A stretch of DNA of 64,000 nucleotides from Planctomycetia bacterium (lineage in GTDB: Bacteria; Planctomycetota; Planctomycetia; Pirellulales; Thermoguttaceae): contig JAUNSJ010000010.1 of NCBI GenBank assembly GCA_030539295.1, positions 48,041 to 112,040 on the forward strand, read 5' to 3'. A program made the position numbers and the translations under genes. The notes beneath the pieces were generated by a model. The model did no database searches, was not told the DNA's origin, and saw nothing but the letters and a program-made list of their open reading frames with translations. Below are positions 45,035 to 54,223 of this stretch, piece by piece. How positions within the stretch are numbered: position 1 is the first letter of the stretch; each line of letters starts with the position of its first letter.

Positions 45035-46390
45035 ATGAACGACGACTCCATTTATAATGTTGCTCCCGATAATACCAGCCGACCCGGTGCCACCGGCACC
45101 CCGTTTAACGCGCGGCCCATCCCCGTCTCTCAAGTTTGTGGCTCGCCCCAGTACCGCGCTTGGGCACCACCGCGTCAGAGCTGGTTCTTTCGGTTCCTCA
45201 AAGAGATGTTTTTAGCCTTTTTTGGCTTTATCTTCTCGCTCTTCTTCTTTCTCTTTCTGGTCATTATACTCTGTGCCGGACTGGGCGCACTCCTTCAGGG
45301 CGACGCCGGTCTGGAGTCGACCGTTACGGAAAAAGTCCTCTCCGGGTCCGATCTCTCCCCGTACAAAGTCGCCATTCTCCCCATTGAAGGCGTCATACAG
45401 GGGAAAGAAGACGGCTTCGTTCGCAACGCCATCCGTCAGGCAGCGGAAGACCCGCGACTCTCCGCCCTCGTACTGCGCATTAACTCGCCTGGCGGGACCA
45501 TGTCCGGTAGCGACTACTATTATTCGCTCCTGAAAGACCTTAAAACCACACGTAACATCCCCGTTATCGTCAGTATGGGCGCCTTGGCCGCCAGTGGTGG
45601 CTACTACATCGCGACCGTCGGCGATAAGATTTTTGCCGAACGTTCCACACTCACCGGCTCCATCGGCGTTATTATTCCGCTCTATAACGGGGCCGATTTG
45701 TGCGAAAAAATCGGTATTCACTCCACCGCCGTAACCAGCGGACCCATGAAAGGCATGGGCGATTTCACCAAGCCCATGTCCGAGGAGGAAAAAACCATTT
45801 GGCAGGGACTGGTCGACTCAAGTTATGAGCAATTCCTCTCCGTCGTCAAAGAAGGCCGACCCGCCTTTGGCCGTGCCCGACCTGAAGTCCAGGAAGAAAC
45901 AGAAACGCAGCCCAACGAAGCACAACCCGACGAAGCAGACGCCCAGGCAGCGGAAACACAGGAAAAGTCCGAAATTTCCGACAGTACAGAGAACAACGCC
46001 AATACCAACGACAGCGACCCGTTCGAAGGCTCGATGGATGCCTCGGCCCCTGTGGAAAAAACCGACAATGCCGTCGAAGCAGCAGAGGCGGACAAAGACG
46101 CGCAACTTCGTAAAATCGCCGACGGGCGTATCTACACCGCCGCCCAGGCACAAGAGCTTGGACTCATTGACGAACTCGGATTCCTGGACGCCGCGGTCAA
46201 AGAAGCGTTTCATGCCGCGCATATCGACGAAGACGCGACCCAGGTCGTTCGATACAAATCTGGCGGGTCCCTGGCCGAACTGTTCGGGTCTTCCAGCGAG
46301 GAAATCTCGACAGAATCCGTTCCGGCTATGATCCAGAACGCCCTGTCGCCAGAGGTCTACTACCTCTGCCCACGCACACTCCCCTTCTGA
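45035..46390 (+). CDS. sppA: signal peptide peptidase SppA
   Basis: A 451-residue S49 membrane peptidase that digests signal peptides after release. An N-terminal membrane helix (FFGFIFSLFFFLFLVIILCAG) follows a proline-rich cytoplasmic stretch. The domain shows LVLRINSPGGTMSGSDYYY, the catalytic Ser in MGALAASGGYYIAT, and the Lys region STLTGSIGVIIPLYNGADL. Between the two parts of the fold, before DGRIYTAAQAQELGLIDELG, there is an Asp/Glu/Gln-rich insertion of about 75 residues (near 285-360) not usual in SppA. The gene is single, with its own promoter and a convergent neighbour. Confidence 0.9.
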   Translation: MNDDSIYNVAPDNTSRPGATGTPFNARPIPVSQVCGSPQYRAWAPPRQSWFFRFLKEMFLAFFGFIFSLFFFLFLVIILCAGLGALLQGDAGLESTVTEKVLSGSDLSPYKVAILPIEGVIQGKEDGFVRNAIRQAAEDPRLSALVLRINSPGGTMSGSDYYYSLLKDLKTTRNIPVIVSMGALAASGGYYIATVGDKIFAERSTLTGSIGVIIPLYNGADLCEKIGIHSTAVTSGPMKGMGDFTKPMSEEEKTIWQGLVDSSYEQFLSVVKEGRPAFGRARPEVQEETETQPNEAQPDEADAQAAETQEKSEISDSTENNANTNDSDPFEGSMDASAPVEKTDNAVEAAEADKDAQLRKIADGRIYTAAQAQELGLIDELGFLDAAVKEAFHAAHIDEDATQVVRYKSGGSLAELFGSSSEEISTESVPAMIQNALSPEVYYLCPRTLPF

Positions 46391-46395
46391 CCTGA

Positions 46396-46851
46396 CTACG
46401 ACAATCGCTCCAGAAGCGTATAGGTCATAGCCTCAAAGACATCTTCCGCCGAGAGATTTTCGTCCGTAACTGCCATGCGGTCACACGTTTGCGTAAACAA
46501 CACATACGTGTGATCCTCTTCCTCAAAGGCAAGCACCGTCGCCGTACTGGTAAGGTCAAGATAGAAAAAATTCATTTCGTAGCCGACCAAAATGCGTTCG
46601 CCAACGAACTTACGCACCGGAGACGTCTCCAGCCCCTTATACTCTCCGGCAAGTGCCTCCAGCACATCGACCGCCGCCGCGTTCGGGTCCGTTCCTGCCG
46701 GAAAGACACTCACCGACCAGAAACTCGCGTCCGGACTGGTCACCACAATCGCATACGAATCTTCTTTATAAGGGACCTCTTCCACCACCCAGGAATTCGG
46801 ATACGCAAAATAAATCCCATCTTTATTATATTCAAGATAGTCCGCTGACAT
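46396..46851 (-). CDS. hypothetical protein, possibly PsbP/DcrB-like
   Basis: A 151-residue protein. ATG 46851 has GAGGAG about eight bases upstream; the open frame to 46959 is less likely. No signal peptide. It starts SADYLEYNKDGIYFAYPNSW, VVEEVPYKED, i.e. a strand-turn-strand beginning 'FxxxYPxxW' with later VVVTSPDASFWSVSVFPAG and EAMTYTLLERLS. This order of strands and the final helix resemble the PsbP/DcrB/Mog1-like fold, but I hold that only as a suggestion. It follows the DUF4340 gene in the same direction after 130 bases. Confidence 0.55.
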   Translation of the reverse strand: MSADYLEYNKDGIYFAYPNSWVVEEVPYKEDSYAIVVTSPDASFWSVSVFPAGTDPNAAAVDVLEALAGEYKGLETSPVRKFVGERILVGYEMNFFYLDLTSTATVLAFEEEDHTYVLFTQTCDRMAVTDENLSAEDVFEAMTYTLLERLS

Positions 46852-46982
46852 CTTTTGTCTCCTCAATTTTGTCTTGGCCCGACGCCCGAACCGCGACAGC
46901 GCTCGGCCGTCCGTTTCATTCGCTAACGGCAGTATAAACCAGCAAGTCGTTCCTGACACGACGGCCCGAAATTTTTCACTCG

Positions 46983-48581
46983 CTAATGCGTCACGTCAGG
47001 GCCTGTCGCCTCTTCCTCCACGTAATAGAGCCACGGCGCCAAGCGCCGATTCCAGCTCTCCACCGCCTTCTGGCCTTGACTCTTCTGCAACTCAAATTCA
47101 CTCGTGCGAATACGATTCTCCTCCATCCGTCGCGCATTCTCTTTTTCAAGTGCACCCGCGTCCGGATACTCGCCTGGACCCGCCTTCGGGACAAGCTCTG
47201 GGCCCGCCGGGTATCCCGGGTCAAAACTGGCATAAACGAGCAGTCGCGTGCCCCCCGAGTCCGTTTTGCCCGTGAGAAGATTCAAGCAGACATGGTCTTT
47301 CAAAATGAGTGAGCAATGGCCCCCAACTCCCGTTAACAGCGGAAGAAAGGACGCCGCATCAAAGGGGTCATGATCTAACAGACAAAAGCCCTCCGCAGCC
47401 AACGACTCGGCCAGCGGAGACAGTTCCGCAAAAGGTCGATTCTGCTCAAATACCGGAATCACGTCCGACGGCTTTCTCGCAACGGCAACAAGTCGCAGTC
47501 GGCACAATTTTTCCACCAGGCCATTGACGTGACCATTATCCGTCTCCTCCGCCGCCAAGGCACCCTGTTCCTCCGGCTTACCGTTTGCATCCAGCACACT
47601 CGCCTTGACTTGCGTCCATACGCGATCCATGGCGCTGGTCGCGTCCTGCTCATAGACCACGCGCTGCGTCAGCTTCACACCCGTCCCAGCCGCGTCCGGC
47701 TCACTCCGCGTCTCCACCAAGTGCAAAATATTCCACCGGCTCAAATGGAGAAAATCACGGTCAAGCCAGTCCATCTTGCGCGTGGAAAAAAGAGCGTCCA
47801 CATCAATCGCCTGTTCCCCGTGTGCATCTGCATTGGCAACAGCCGAAAAATCGACAATATAAACCGTATCCTGATTCGGCACACGCACATAACGAAGACG
47901 ACGCGTCGGCGAACTCTCCGCCGGTTCGCAACCAATCAGTAGGGCCGCAATCGCATCTCCTTCCTCATTCAAGACGCGAACCAGCGTGCCCGTATGCCCT
48001 TCGTCACCCGACGCCAGCGGTAACTCCGGCATGAGCAGTCCGCACTGCCGATGAAACGCATCCACCGCCACCGCGTCCGCGTTCTCCGACAGCTCCTCCA
48101 CAACATCTAAAACGGTCAATCCGAGCAGCGTCGCCAACGCCTGGGGCAAGCGATTCGGATGATTCGCCTCGTAATTATAGTAATCCGCGAGCGTCCAGAC
48201 ATCACCACGCCGCACAAGATGAATCGCCTCTTCCTGACCCGACTCGGCTACACGCTTAATCGTGAATTCGTAAACATCAAGCGGACTGCTGAACTGCGAC
48301 AACAGCTTTTGACCGACCGCCGCATTCGGCGCGGCATCCGGCAAGTGCGGAATCGTCTTGAGCCACAGGAACAGCAAGGCAAGAGCAAGCAGGCCCAGCA
48401 AGCACGAGGTCTTCCAGGATCGTGATTCCGAAGCGGCCGCACTCGTCCCACGCGTCCCACGCGTCGCAGTGCCCACAACACCAGGCTCACACCCGCCTTC
48501 ATTTCCGCGGTCATTCCCGCGTTTGCTCCCCTTGGCACCAGCGCCAGGCGTCAGGCCCGGTTTCCGTTTCTCTTTCTTCAT
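46983..48581 (-). CDS. DUF4340 membrane-anchored protein
   Basis: A 532-residue protein with a 55-residue Gly/Arg-rich cytoplasmic tail and one membrane helix (LLGLLALALLFLWLKTIPHL). The extracytoplasmic part is of DUF4340 type: FSSPLDVYEFTIKRVAESGQ, VRRGDVWTLADYYNYEANHP, then LLGLTVLDVVEEL, and later VYIVDFSAVANADAHGEQAI, DLDRDFLHLSRWNI-like segments. DUF4340 proteins usually accompany a GldG-type ABC system for gliding or export; that transporter is not in the window. A 96-residue two-helix membrane protein and serS precede it on the same strand. Confidence 0.72.
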   Translation of the reverse strand: MKKEKRKPGLTPGAGAKGSKRGNDRGNEGGCEPGVVGTATRGTRGTSAAASESRSWKTSCLLGLLALALLFLWLKTIPHLPDAAPNAAVGQKLLSQFSSPLDVYEFTIKRVAESGQEEAIHLVRRGDVWTLADYYNYEANHPNRLPQALATLLGLTVLDVVEELSENADAVAVDAFHRQCGLLMPELPLASGDEGHTGTLVRVLNEEGDAIAALLIGCEPAESSPTRRLRYVRVPNQDTVYIVDFSAVANADAHGEQAIDVDALFSTRKMDWLDRDFLHLSRWNILHLVETRSEPDAAGTGVKLTQRVVYEQDATSAMDRVWTQVKASVLDANGKPEEQGALAAEETDNGHVNGLVEKLCRLRLVAVARKPSDVIPVFEQNRPFAELSPLAESLAAEGFCLLDHDPFDAASFLPLLTGVGGHCSLILKDHVCLNLLTGKTDSGGTRLLVYASFDPGYPAGPELVPKAGPGEYPDAGALEKENARRMEENRIRTSEFELQKSQGQKAVESWNRRLAPWLYYVEEEATGPDVTH

Positions 48582-48594
48582 AAATCTACTCTAA

Positions 48595-48885
48595 TCAACG
48601 GGTTAGCCACGAAAGAAGCGCGTAGACCACGGCCAAAAAGAGGAACATCCAGCCCATAAGTGAGCCTGCGTGCCGAAAGATCGACTTCGCGTCCTCATGC
48701 CGCGTCGCCGCGTACACCAGACAATAAACCACGACCAGCGGAATCACCAGCCAAATATGCAAAAAGGTTAGCAAGGCAAACGGAGGCATAAAAAAACTCC
48801 AAGTTCGAGGATAGGCAACCAGGCCCGGTTCCGGCAGTGCAGCGCCCGAAACCGAACCAGTAACGGACGCATTATCGTTTTCCAA
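48595..48885 (-). CDS. small two-helix membrane protein
   Basis: A 96-residue protein with two clear membrane helices (FFMPPFALLTFLHIWLVIPL VVVYCLVYAATR-type and GWMFLFLAVVYALLSWL) joined by a polar loop RHEDAKSIFRHAG. The TTG at 48885 is the only start that gives the N-terminal tail; it overlaps the end of serS by 14 bases, and a shorter form from ATG 48789 is possible. It lies 13 bases before the DUF4340 gene. Family not recognised. Confidence 0.55.
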   Translation of the reverse strand: MENDNASVTGSVSGAALPEPGLVAYPRTWSFFMPPFALLTFLHIWLVIPLVVVYCLVYAATRHEDAKSIFRHAGSLMGWMFLFLAVVYALLSWLTR

Positions 48886-50143
48886 TGACTTCCAAACCGA
48901 CCCAAGGCACCAGCGCCTTAGGCACGCGAATCGTTCCGTCCTTCTGCTGATACAGCTCTAAAATAGCGACCAGAGCACGACTTATGGCAACGGCGGTCCC
49001 GTTGAGTGTGTGCAGGAAATTCGTTCCCTTTTCCCCTTTAACCCGATACCGCGCATTGAGCCTGCGCGCCTGATAGTCGGTGCAGTTCGACGTACTGGTC
49101 ACCTCTCCATAGGCATCGCGACCGGGCATCCAGGCCTCCAGGTCGTATTTCCGCCAAGCAGGCCCGCCTAGATCGCCTGTGGCCGTATCCACAATGCGAT
49201 ACGGAATCTCCAGCCCGTCAAAAATGTCACACTCCATGGCCAAAAGGTCTTTGTGCATCTGCTCGCTCTGCTCCGGCAGGGTAAACGCGAACATCTCCAC
49301 TTTCGTGAACTGGTGCACACGATACAACCCGCGCGACGCGCGACCGGCCGCACCCGCCTCGGTCCGAAAACAATGACTTATCCCGCAATATTTCTTCGGT
49401 AACTCTTCCGCATCCAGCGTCTGATTCGCCATAAGACCGCCCAGCGTTATCTCCGCCGTCGCGATCAGACTCAGGTCCGTATTCTCAATCGAGTAAATTT
49501 GCGTCTCATTGCCACGCGGAATATAACCGGTCCCCTGCAGGATGTCGTTCCTCGCAACGTCCGGCGTCGTTATCGGCGTAAAACCAGCCGCGATAAGCTT
49601 TGTGAGCGCGTAATGCTGCAGCGCCAGTTCCAGCAGAACCGCCTCATTCTTGAGAAAATAGAAACCGGCGCCAGCGACTCGGGCACCCCCTTCAAAATCG
49701 ATCAGGTCCAGCTTCTCCGCAAGTTCGACATGGTCCAACGGCTTAAAATCGTACTCCGGCTTCGGCGTCTTACCGAAAGAAGTCTCCTGATTCGATGTAT
49801 CGTCGTCGCCAATCGGAGCGTCCGGGTGGGCCATGTTCGGAATCGAGCGGACAATCGCGTCTGCCTCCTGCTCAATCTCGTCCAGAATATTCGTTATCCC
49901 GGTTATGCTCTCACGCAACTGCCGTCCGAGTTCCATTTTTGCCGGGCGCTCTTCCGGGGTCGCCTTGCCAATCGACTTGGAAACCATGTTCGACTCTTGC
50001 CGTAACTGCTCTAATTTCTTCTGGTTATCGCGACGCAAGGTCTCCAGCTCAACGAACCGGTCAACGTCCACCTGGACATTTCTATTCTTGCAATTCTGTT
50101 TTACCGCTTCTGTATTGTCCAAAATGTATCGACGATCCAGCAT
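48872..50143 (-). CDS. serS: seryl-tRNA synthetase
   Basis: A 423-residue class II synthetase that loads serine on tRNA-Ser in the cytoplasm. An N-terminal coiled-coil arm of about 100 residues (DNQKKLEQLRQESNMVSKSI) contacts the tRNA. The catalytic core has motif 2 FRTEAGAAGRASRGLYRVHQ and FTKVEMFAF, and motif 3 LNGTAVAISRALVAILELYQ, with the LDIFDGLEIPYRIV-like region before. The length fits the bacterial enzyme. The ATG at 50143 follows the lepB gene by about 100 bases. Confidence 0.96.
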   Translation of the reverse strand: MLDRRYILDNTEAVKQNCKNRNVQVDVDRFVELETLRRDNQKKLEQLRQESNMVSKSIGKATPEERPAKMELGRQLRESITGITNILDEIEQEADAIVRSIPNMAHPDAPIGDDDTSNQETSFGKTPKPEYDFKPLDHVELAEKLDLIDFEGGARVAGAGFYFLKNEAVLLELALQHYALTKLIAAGFTPITTPDVARNDILQGTGYIPRGNETQIYSIENTDLSLIATAEITLGGLMANQTLDAEELPKKYCGISHCFRTEAGAAGRASRGLYRVHQFTKVEMFAFTLPEQSEQMHKDLLAMECDIFDGLEIPYRIVDTATGDLGGPAWRKYDLEAWMPGRDAYGEVTSTSNCTDYQARRLNARYRVKGEKGTNFLHTLNGTAVAISRALVAILELYQQKDGTIRVPKALVPWVGLEVIGKR

Positions 50144-50240
50144 GAGTCTTCTTTCCGTTCTTTTCTCTTCTTACTTGTCTTTAGTTAACGCGCGACGCAG
50201 CCCACTTAAGGCCGGCTCCGCCTCGTCCGCTCGCAGAATA

Positions 50241-52232
50241 CTAATCGATCGATCGCATTCTGCCGAAACTTGGTATCCACGGGAATTTCGTACCCGGAAT
50301 TCGCTTACCGTGTGGCCAATAGACGTAAAACGCCTTGCCAATTAAATATTTCCGATCTACATAATAAGGGACTGTCGCCGAACTCCACAGACGACTGTCG
50401 TGCGACAGACCGCTATTGTCGCCCAGTGCCAAATATTGGTCCTGAGCCAGCGGGAACGTCGCGCTGAGCGTATTGCCATAACCCGCCCACATTCGGGGCG
50501 AAGAGTAGAACCGGGCAAAATCCTCTTCTTCACTAAAGGGAACCGCGGAAGAGACCAGCCGGTCACAGCGTCCGCCCCCCAACTCCAGAAGAAGTCGGTT
50601 CTCCGGCAGATGAACCGGGTCGACCTGGGTCCCTCGGGCAATGTAATAAATATCGCGCCATATCTTTAAATGCGCCAGCTCCACGTCAACGCCCGCGGCA
50701 CCAATGGCAACCGGGAGCAAATCCTTCTCGTTCGGGTCGCGATTCCTCGCCAAAATCCCCGGACGACCGTCCGGCAACGGCTGGCACAGATGGTCGTACT
50801 TACCCTCATTGGAAAACTCCACCTCGCGACCATTGACCAGAAGTCGCATCTGCTCATCCACATTCAGGAACAGGAAGTGCCAGGTCCCCTTACCGAAAGT
50901 GCAGGAAGCCGTCTCCGGAAGATATTCGCTCAATTCCGGAATCTGCAGCGTTATCTTCCCGGAACGTAAGTGAATGCGACAGCGAAACGTGACCCCGCCC
51001 TTAACCAGGTCGAAAATCACCTCACCCTTCTCGCGGAACGTCTCTTCCGAAAAGGTCATTTCGCATTCCAAACCCAAATCACCAGCCCAGTTACAGCCAA
51101 ACGCCTCCGACGGACGACGGCACTGCCAACTCTCGCCCGTACCCGTCTCCACTTTCCGCACATAACGCGAATAATCGTCCCACGTCTCGCCCGGGACAAC
51201 AGCCATGCCCGTATTATACGCTGTTACATCCGTGATCAATTGCGGATTCCAACGCACCAGAGCCGGCGCGCTGACTTCTTCCGGAACCACTCCCGTTCGC
51301 ATCTCATTCCAATATCGGGACAAGGTGACAATGTGCCGGTAGCGAAGCCATTGAAAATCAGCCGTTTCGCCCTTAAATTCTTCTTCCGGAACAACTTCCG
51401 AGAGTGCTAAGTCGCCCGATGCGGGAAACGCGCTCGAATTGTTCACCGGCGTACCCGTAAAATGAAACCTCTTCCCGTCCTCCGACGCCAGCCAGCCGGA
51501 GACCCCCTGCTTCAGCTCCGTGAGCTGGTCCGACCACCGCGGCGGCCAATGCCTCTGCGACAGTGTATCCGATTGAAAATCGTTATCGTGCACCGTCTGC
51601 AGCATCTGCTTCAGCTGGACCATCGGTTTACGCATGATTTCAAAATCGGACCACTTCCCGTTTTCAAGCGGCTTCTGCACGAAAATATCTCCGTACTGAA
51701 TGCGAAGTCGCTCATTGGGCAAACCGACAATCCGCTTAATGAAATTGAATTTCGGCTCCGCTGGTGCCCGAAAGACCGACACATCCCAGCGACGCAACGC
51801 CCGCGTATCAAAAGCCACCTTGCTGACAAGAATCCGGTCACCGGTATAAGAAAATTCCTCGTTTCCGAAATACTGCGTAAAAAAGCAGTTAGGGCAAGTC
51901 GCCGCGACAATCCGGGCACTGGTCGCCCGATTCGTGCTGTTGTCCATCTCCTCGCTGGCGTTCACCTGAAACCGAAACCCGCATTCCTGACAGTGCACAT
52001 CTTTATGCCGACCCATGAGCGTCGGTGCCATGGATCCGGTCGGTATGACAAACGGCTCAACCTCGTATATCTTTATGGAAAAGGCCAAAAAGAGGGCAAA
52101 GACCAACGATTCCAGCAGTTCCCGCCATGCGGTAAACGACAGCATCGTGTCACTTTCCGCCTCTTTCTCATGCTCCTCGCTCTCCGCCTCTGTTGCTACA
52201 GCCTTCTTCGCTTGTTGGGACAAATTTGACAT
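50241..52232 (-). CDS. lepB: signal peptidase I with zinc-ribbon and ConA-like insertions
   Basis: A 663-residue S26 leader peptidase, about twice the usual length. After an acidic cytoplasmic tail and a membrane helix (LESLVFALFLAFSIKIYEV) come the catalytic serine box IPTGSMAPTLMGR, a zinc-ribbon-like insertion (CQECGFRF and CPNCFFTQ, about 40 residues apart), the catalytic Lys box TGDRILVSKVAF and the fold box NFIKRIVGLPNERL. From about 200 to 620 there is a large insertion including a laminin-G/ConA-like region (CRIHLRSGKITLQIPELSE, FLFLNVDEQMRLLVNGREVE). It ends with box E: YLALGDNSGLSHDSRLW. All catalytic residues are retained; it cleaves signal peptides at the inner membrane. Confidence 0.85.
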   Translation of the reverse strand: MSNLSQQAKKAVATEAESEEHEKEAESDTMLSFTAWRELLESLVFALFLAFSIKIYEVEPFVIPTGSMAPTLMGRHKDVHCQECGFRFQVNASEEMDNSTNRATSARIVAATCPNCFFTQYFGNEEFSYTGDRILVSKVAFDTRALRRWDVSVFRAPAEPKFNFIKRIVGLPNERLRIQYGDIFVQKPLENGKWSDFEIMRKPMVQLKQMLQTVHDNDFQSDTLSQRHWPPRWSDQLTELKQGVSGWLASEDGKRFHFTGTPVNNSSAFPASGDLALSEVVPEEEFKGETADFQWLRYRHIVTLSRYWNEMRTGVVPEEVSAPALVRWNPQLITDVTAYNTGMAVVPGETWDDYSRYVRKVETGTGESWQCRRPSEAFGCNWAGDLGLECEMTFSEETFREKGEVIFDLVKGGVTFRCRIHLRSGKITLQIPELSEYLPETASCTFGKGTWHFLFLNVDEQMRLLVNGREVEFSNEGKYDHLCQPLPDGRPGILARNRDPNEKDLLPVAIGAAGVDVELAHLKIWRDIYYIARGTQVDPVHLPENRLLLELGGGRCDRLVSSAVPFSEEEDFARFYSSPRMWAGYGNTLSATFPLAQDQYLALGDNSGLSHDSRLWSSATVPYYVDRKYLIGKAFYVYWPHGKRIPGTKFPWIPSFGRMRSID

Positions 52233-52581
52233 GGTACAATCGATAGGTCTTTCTAAGGAAAGCTGCCCTTATATATCTTTTGGCAGACTCGTGTGGTGCT
52301 ATTTATTAATTTAGGGTCTCCCCTTTCCCTCTTATTATAACGTCCTTTGGACTTGAGACCATCTTCCCCCCGCCTTTTTTTTCGCCTTTTCCGGTAAAAA
52401 TACCAAGAATCAGAGAAAAATTCCTCCCTACTACCTTGACGAAACCAAACTTGCTCTTAGAATTGTTTTTACTTTTGGCACTTGTTACCTGTCTTTCCGG
52501 CAGGAAAAAGAGTGTATCAGGACTGCGGTCGGGTTTCCGGCCTCCTCCTCCGCTCTGGGTGCCTCGGTTGAAAAACCCTCT
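52233..52581. other. 350-base spacer before tRNA-Gln
   Basis: No coding region is supported. A TATAAT on the minus strand at 52340-52335 could be the -10 of lepB; no good -35 is seen. The T-rich block around 52370-52390 is low in complexity. I found no clear tRNA promoter. Confidence 0.4.
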
Positions 52582-52652
52582 TGGGGAATAGTGTAAAGGC
52601 AGCACGACTGGCTCTGAACCAGTTAGTCGGGGTTCGAATCCCTGTTCCCCAG
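52582..52652 (+). tRNA. tRNA-Gln (anticodon CTG)
   Basis: A complete cloverleaf: acceptor TGGGGAA (52582-52588) pairs with TTCCCCA (52645-52651), discriminator G at 52652. The D arm includes AAGGCAG, the anticodon stem ACTGG/CCAGT encloses CTCTGAA with anticodon CTG, and the T arm is CGGGGTTCGAATCCCTG. CCA is not encoded. A T-run follows directly and probably ends the transcript. Confidence 0.93.
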
Positions 52653-52759
52653 TTTTTTACTTCTACTTGTCCGTTGGGCATTTTCCGGGGAGATGGTACC
52701 ATCTCCTTTTTTTATGCGTTTTTATACGTTCATCACAACAGAGCCGACGAGGATGTTTT

Positions 52760-53497
52760 ATGTCACAAAAACTAACCGCCCGCCATATTGCCCTATTTAT
52801 TATCGCATTATTCTTCCCCATGGTCCTGACCGCGGTCTATTTCGTTGCCGGTGAGTACAATGCGAGCCTGCAAAAGGGAGCCTATGGAATTGGGAAAACG
52901 ATTCAGTTCGCACTGCCTCTGGTCTGGATTTCCTTGATTTTGCGGCGTCCCTGGCGGCTCCGGGCATTCTCACCCAAAGGGTTCCTCGAAGGCGGCGGGT
53001 TCGGCCTGCTCGTCTACTCGCTCATCGTCGCCCTCTTTTGGTTCGGACAAGATCTCCCATGCTTCGCCACAGAACTTCAGACTCTTCGCGAAGACCTCGG
53101 CGGACGCATGGCACGGCTCGGACTCGGTACGCCCCTCGCCTTTCTCTCGCTCGGCGCCTTCTATTGTCTGATTCATTCGGGACTTGAGGAATATTACTGG
53201 CGATGGTTCGTCTTCGGTGAGTTACGCAATCACCTCGCCTGGCCCACCGCCGCTGCTTTGGCCAGTTTCGGCTTCATCTTGCACCATGTACTCATTTTGG
53301 CTTGTTATTTCGGCCTGACCGGCATTTTAACCTGGCTCTCCGTATTCGGCATATTTATCGGCGGCTTCTACTGGTCCTGGCTCTATCAGCGAAGTGACTC
53401 CATTTGGGGGCCCTGGCTCAGCCACGGACTCATTGACGCCGCTATTTTTACCGTCGGCTACTTCGTACTCTTCGGCAGCGGCCAACCGCTCGTCTAA
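52760..53497 (+). CDS. CPBP-family intramembrane metalloprotease
   Basis: A 245-residue integral membrane protein with about six to seven helices. The CAAX/Abi-type motif 1 is LEEYYWRW (EExxxR), motif 2 is the FGFILHHVLIL histidine pair, and motif 3 is SHGLIDA. Members cleave peptides in the membrane plane; bacterial ones serve in bacteriocin immunity or protein maturation. ATG 52760 follows GAGGA at eight bases; an open frame to 52667 overlaps the tRNA region and is rejected. It is followed after 67 bases by acpS. Confidence 0.82.
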   Translation: MSQKLTARHIALFIIALFFPMVLTAVYFVAGEYNASLQKGAYGIGKTIQFALPLVWISLILRRPWRLRAFSPKGFLEGGGFGLLVYSLIVALFWFGQDLPCFATELQTLREDLGGRMARLGLGTPLAFLSLGAFYCLIHSGLEEYYWRWFVFGELRNHLAWPTAAALASFGFILHHVLILACYFGLTGILTWLSVFGIFIGGFYWSWLYQRSDSIWGPWLSHGLIDAAIFTVGYFVLFGSGQPLV

Positions 53498-53564
53498 CCT
53501 CAACTCCGCAACATAAACGACCCTGGCTGCTCCTGAAGAAATTAGAGAAAGAGAACTTGGACTT

Positions 53565-53948
53565 ATGAACATTATTGGCATTGGCACGGACATAACTGAA
53601 ATAAGTCGCATTGACCGCATGACAGCGCGACACGCGGACTATTTCCTGCACCGCGTCTTTACGGACGCCGAGCTGGCGTATTCCCTTAGCGCGAAACGAT
53701 CCGGCGAGCGTCTTGCCGGACGCTGGGCAGCAAAAGAAGCCGTCCTCAAAGCCTTGGGCACCGGCTGGGCTGCCGGCATAAGTTGGCAAGACGTCGAAGT
53801 CACGCGCGACGCCTCCGGTAAGCCCGACATCCGCCTCCACGGCGCCGCCCAAAAAGTCGCCGACTCACTCGGCATCAGCCACATCTTCATCTCCATCTCC
53901 CACTGCGACTGCCACGCCATCGCCTACGCCATCGCCGTCTCACAATGA
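53565..53948 (+). CDS. acpS: holo-[acyl-carrier-protein] synthase
   Basis: A 127-residue phosphopantetheinyl transferase that moves 4'-phosphopantetheine from CoA to ACP. It starts IIGIGTDITEISRIDRM with the Mg-binding Asp, and has ERLAGRWAAKEAVLKALGTG with the second acidic/Lys site. Typical AcpS length. A GAGAAAGAGAA purine run precedes the ATG. It is the last typical-GC gene before the AT-rich island. Confidence 0.93.
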   Translation: MNIIGIGTDITEISRIDRMTARHADYFLHRVFTDAELAYSLSAKRSGERLAGRWAAKEAVLKALGTGWAAGISWQDVEVTRDASGKPDIRLHGAAQKVADSLGISHIFISISHCDCHAIAYAIAVSQ

Positions 53949-54140
53949 CACGACTGTCCACGATTCGGGCGGAGGAATAATAACATTATGAATATTGATA
54001 GCAATTGTTAATTAAATTTATATAGCGTTTTTGTAGCTGTTTGTATTAACATTTACATTTTTTCTTAAACTAATATTTCTTTCTAACACACAAGTTGTTA
54101 TAAATTCAGAGAAAATGCGAAAAAATACTCACCTACCCTC

Positions 54141-54169
54141 TTGGCGGGGGGACTCTTTTGTGCTAAAAT
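54141..54169 (+). promoter_or_regulatory. promoter of the EcoRII-type operon
   Basis: TTGGCG at 54141-54146, a 17-base spacer and TAAAAT at 54164-54169, about 55 bases before the methyltransferase gene. The methyltransferase carries its own HTH, so an operator near here is likely, but I see no convincing inverted repeat. Confidence 0.55.
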
Positions 54170-54223
54170 GTCCTTATTCTTTCCCAGAAAAATCAACCCT
54201 TTATGTTTGTTGTCAGGTAACCT

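Noticed and set aside
52581..52775. 64-codon frame overlapping tRNA-Gln
   Set aside because: The cloverleaf explains the sequence; the frame includes the tRNA itself.
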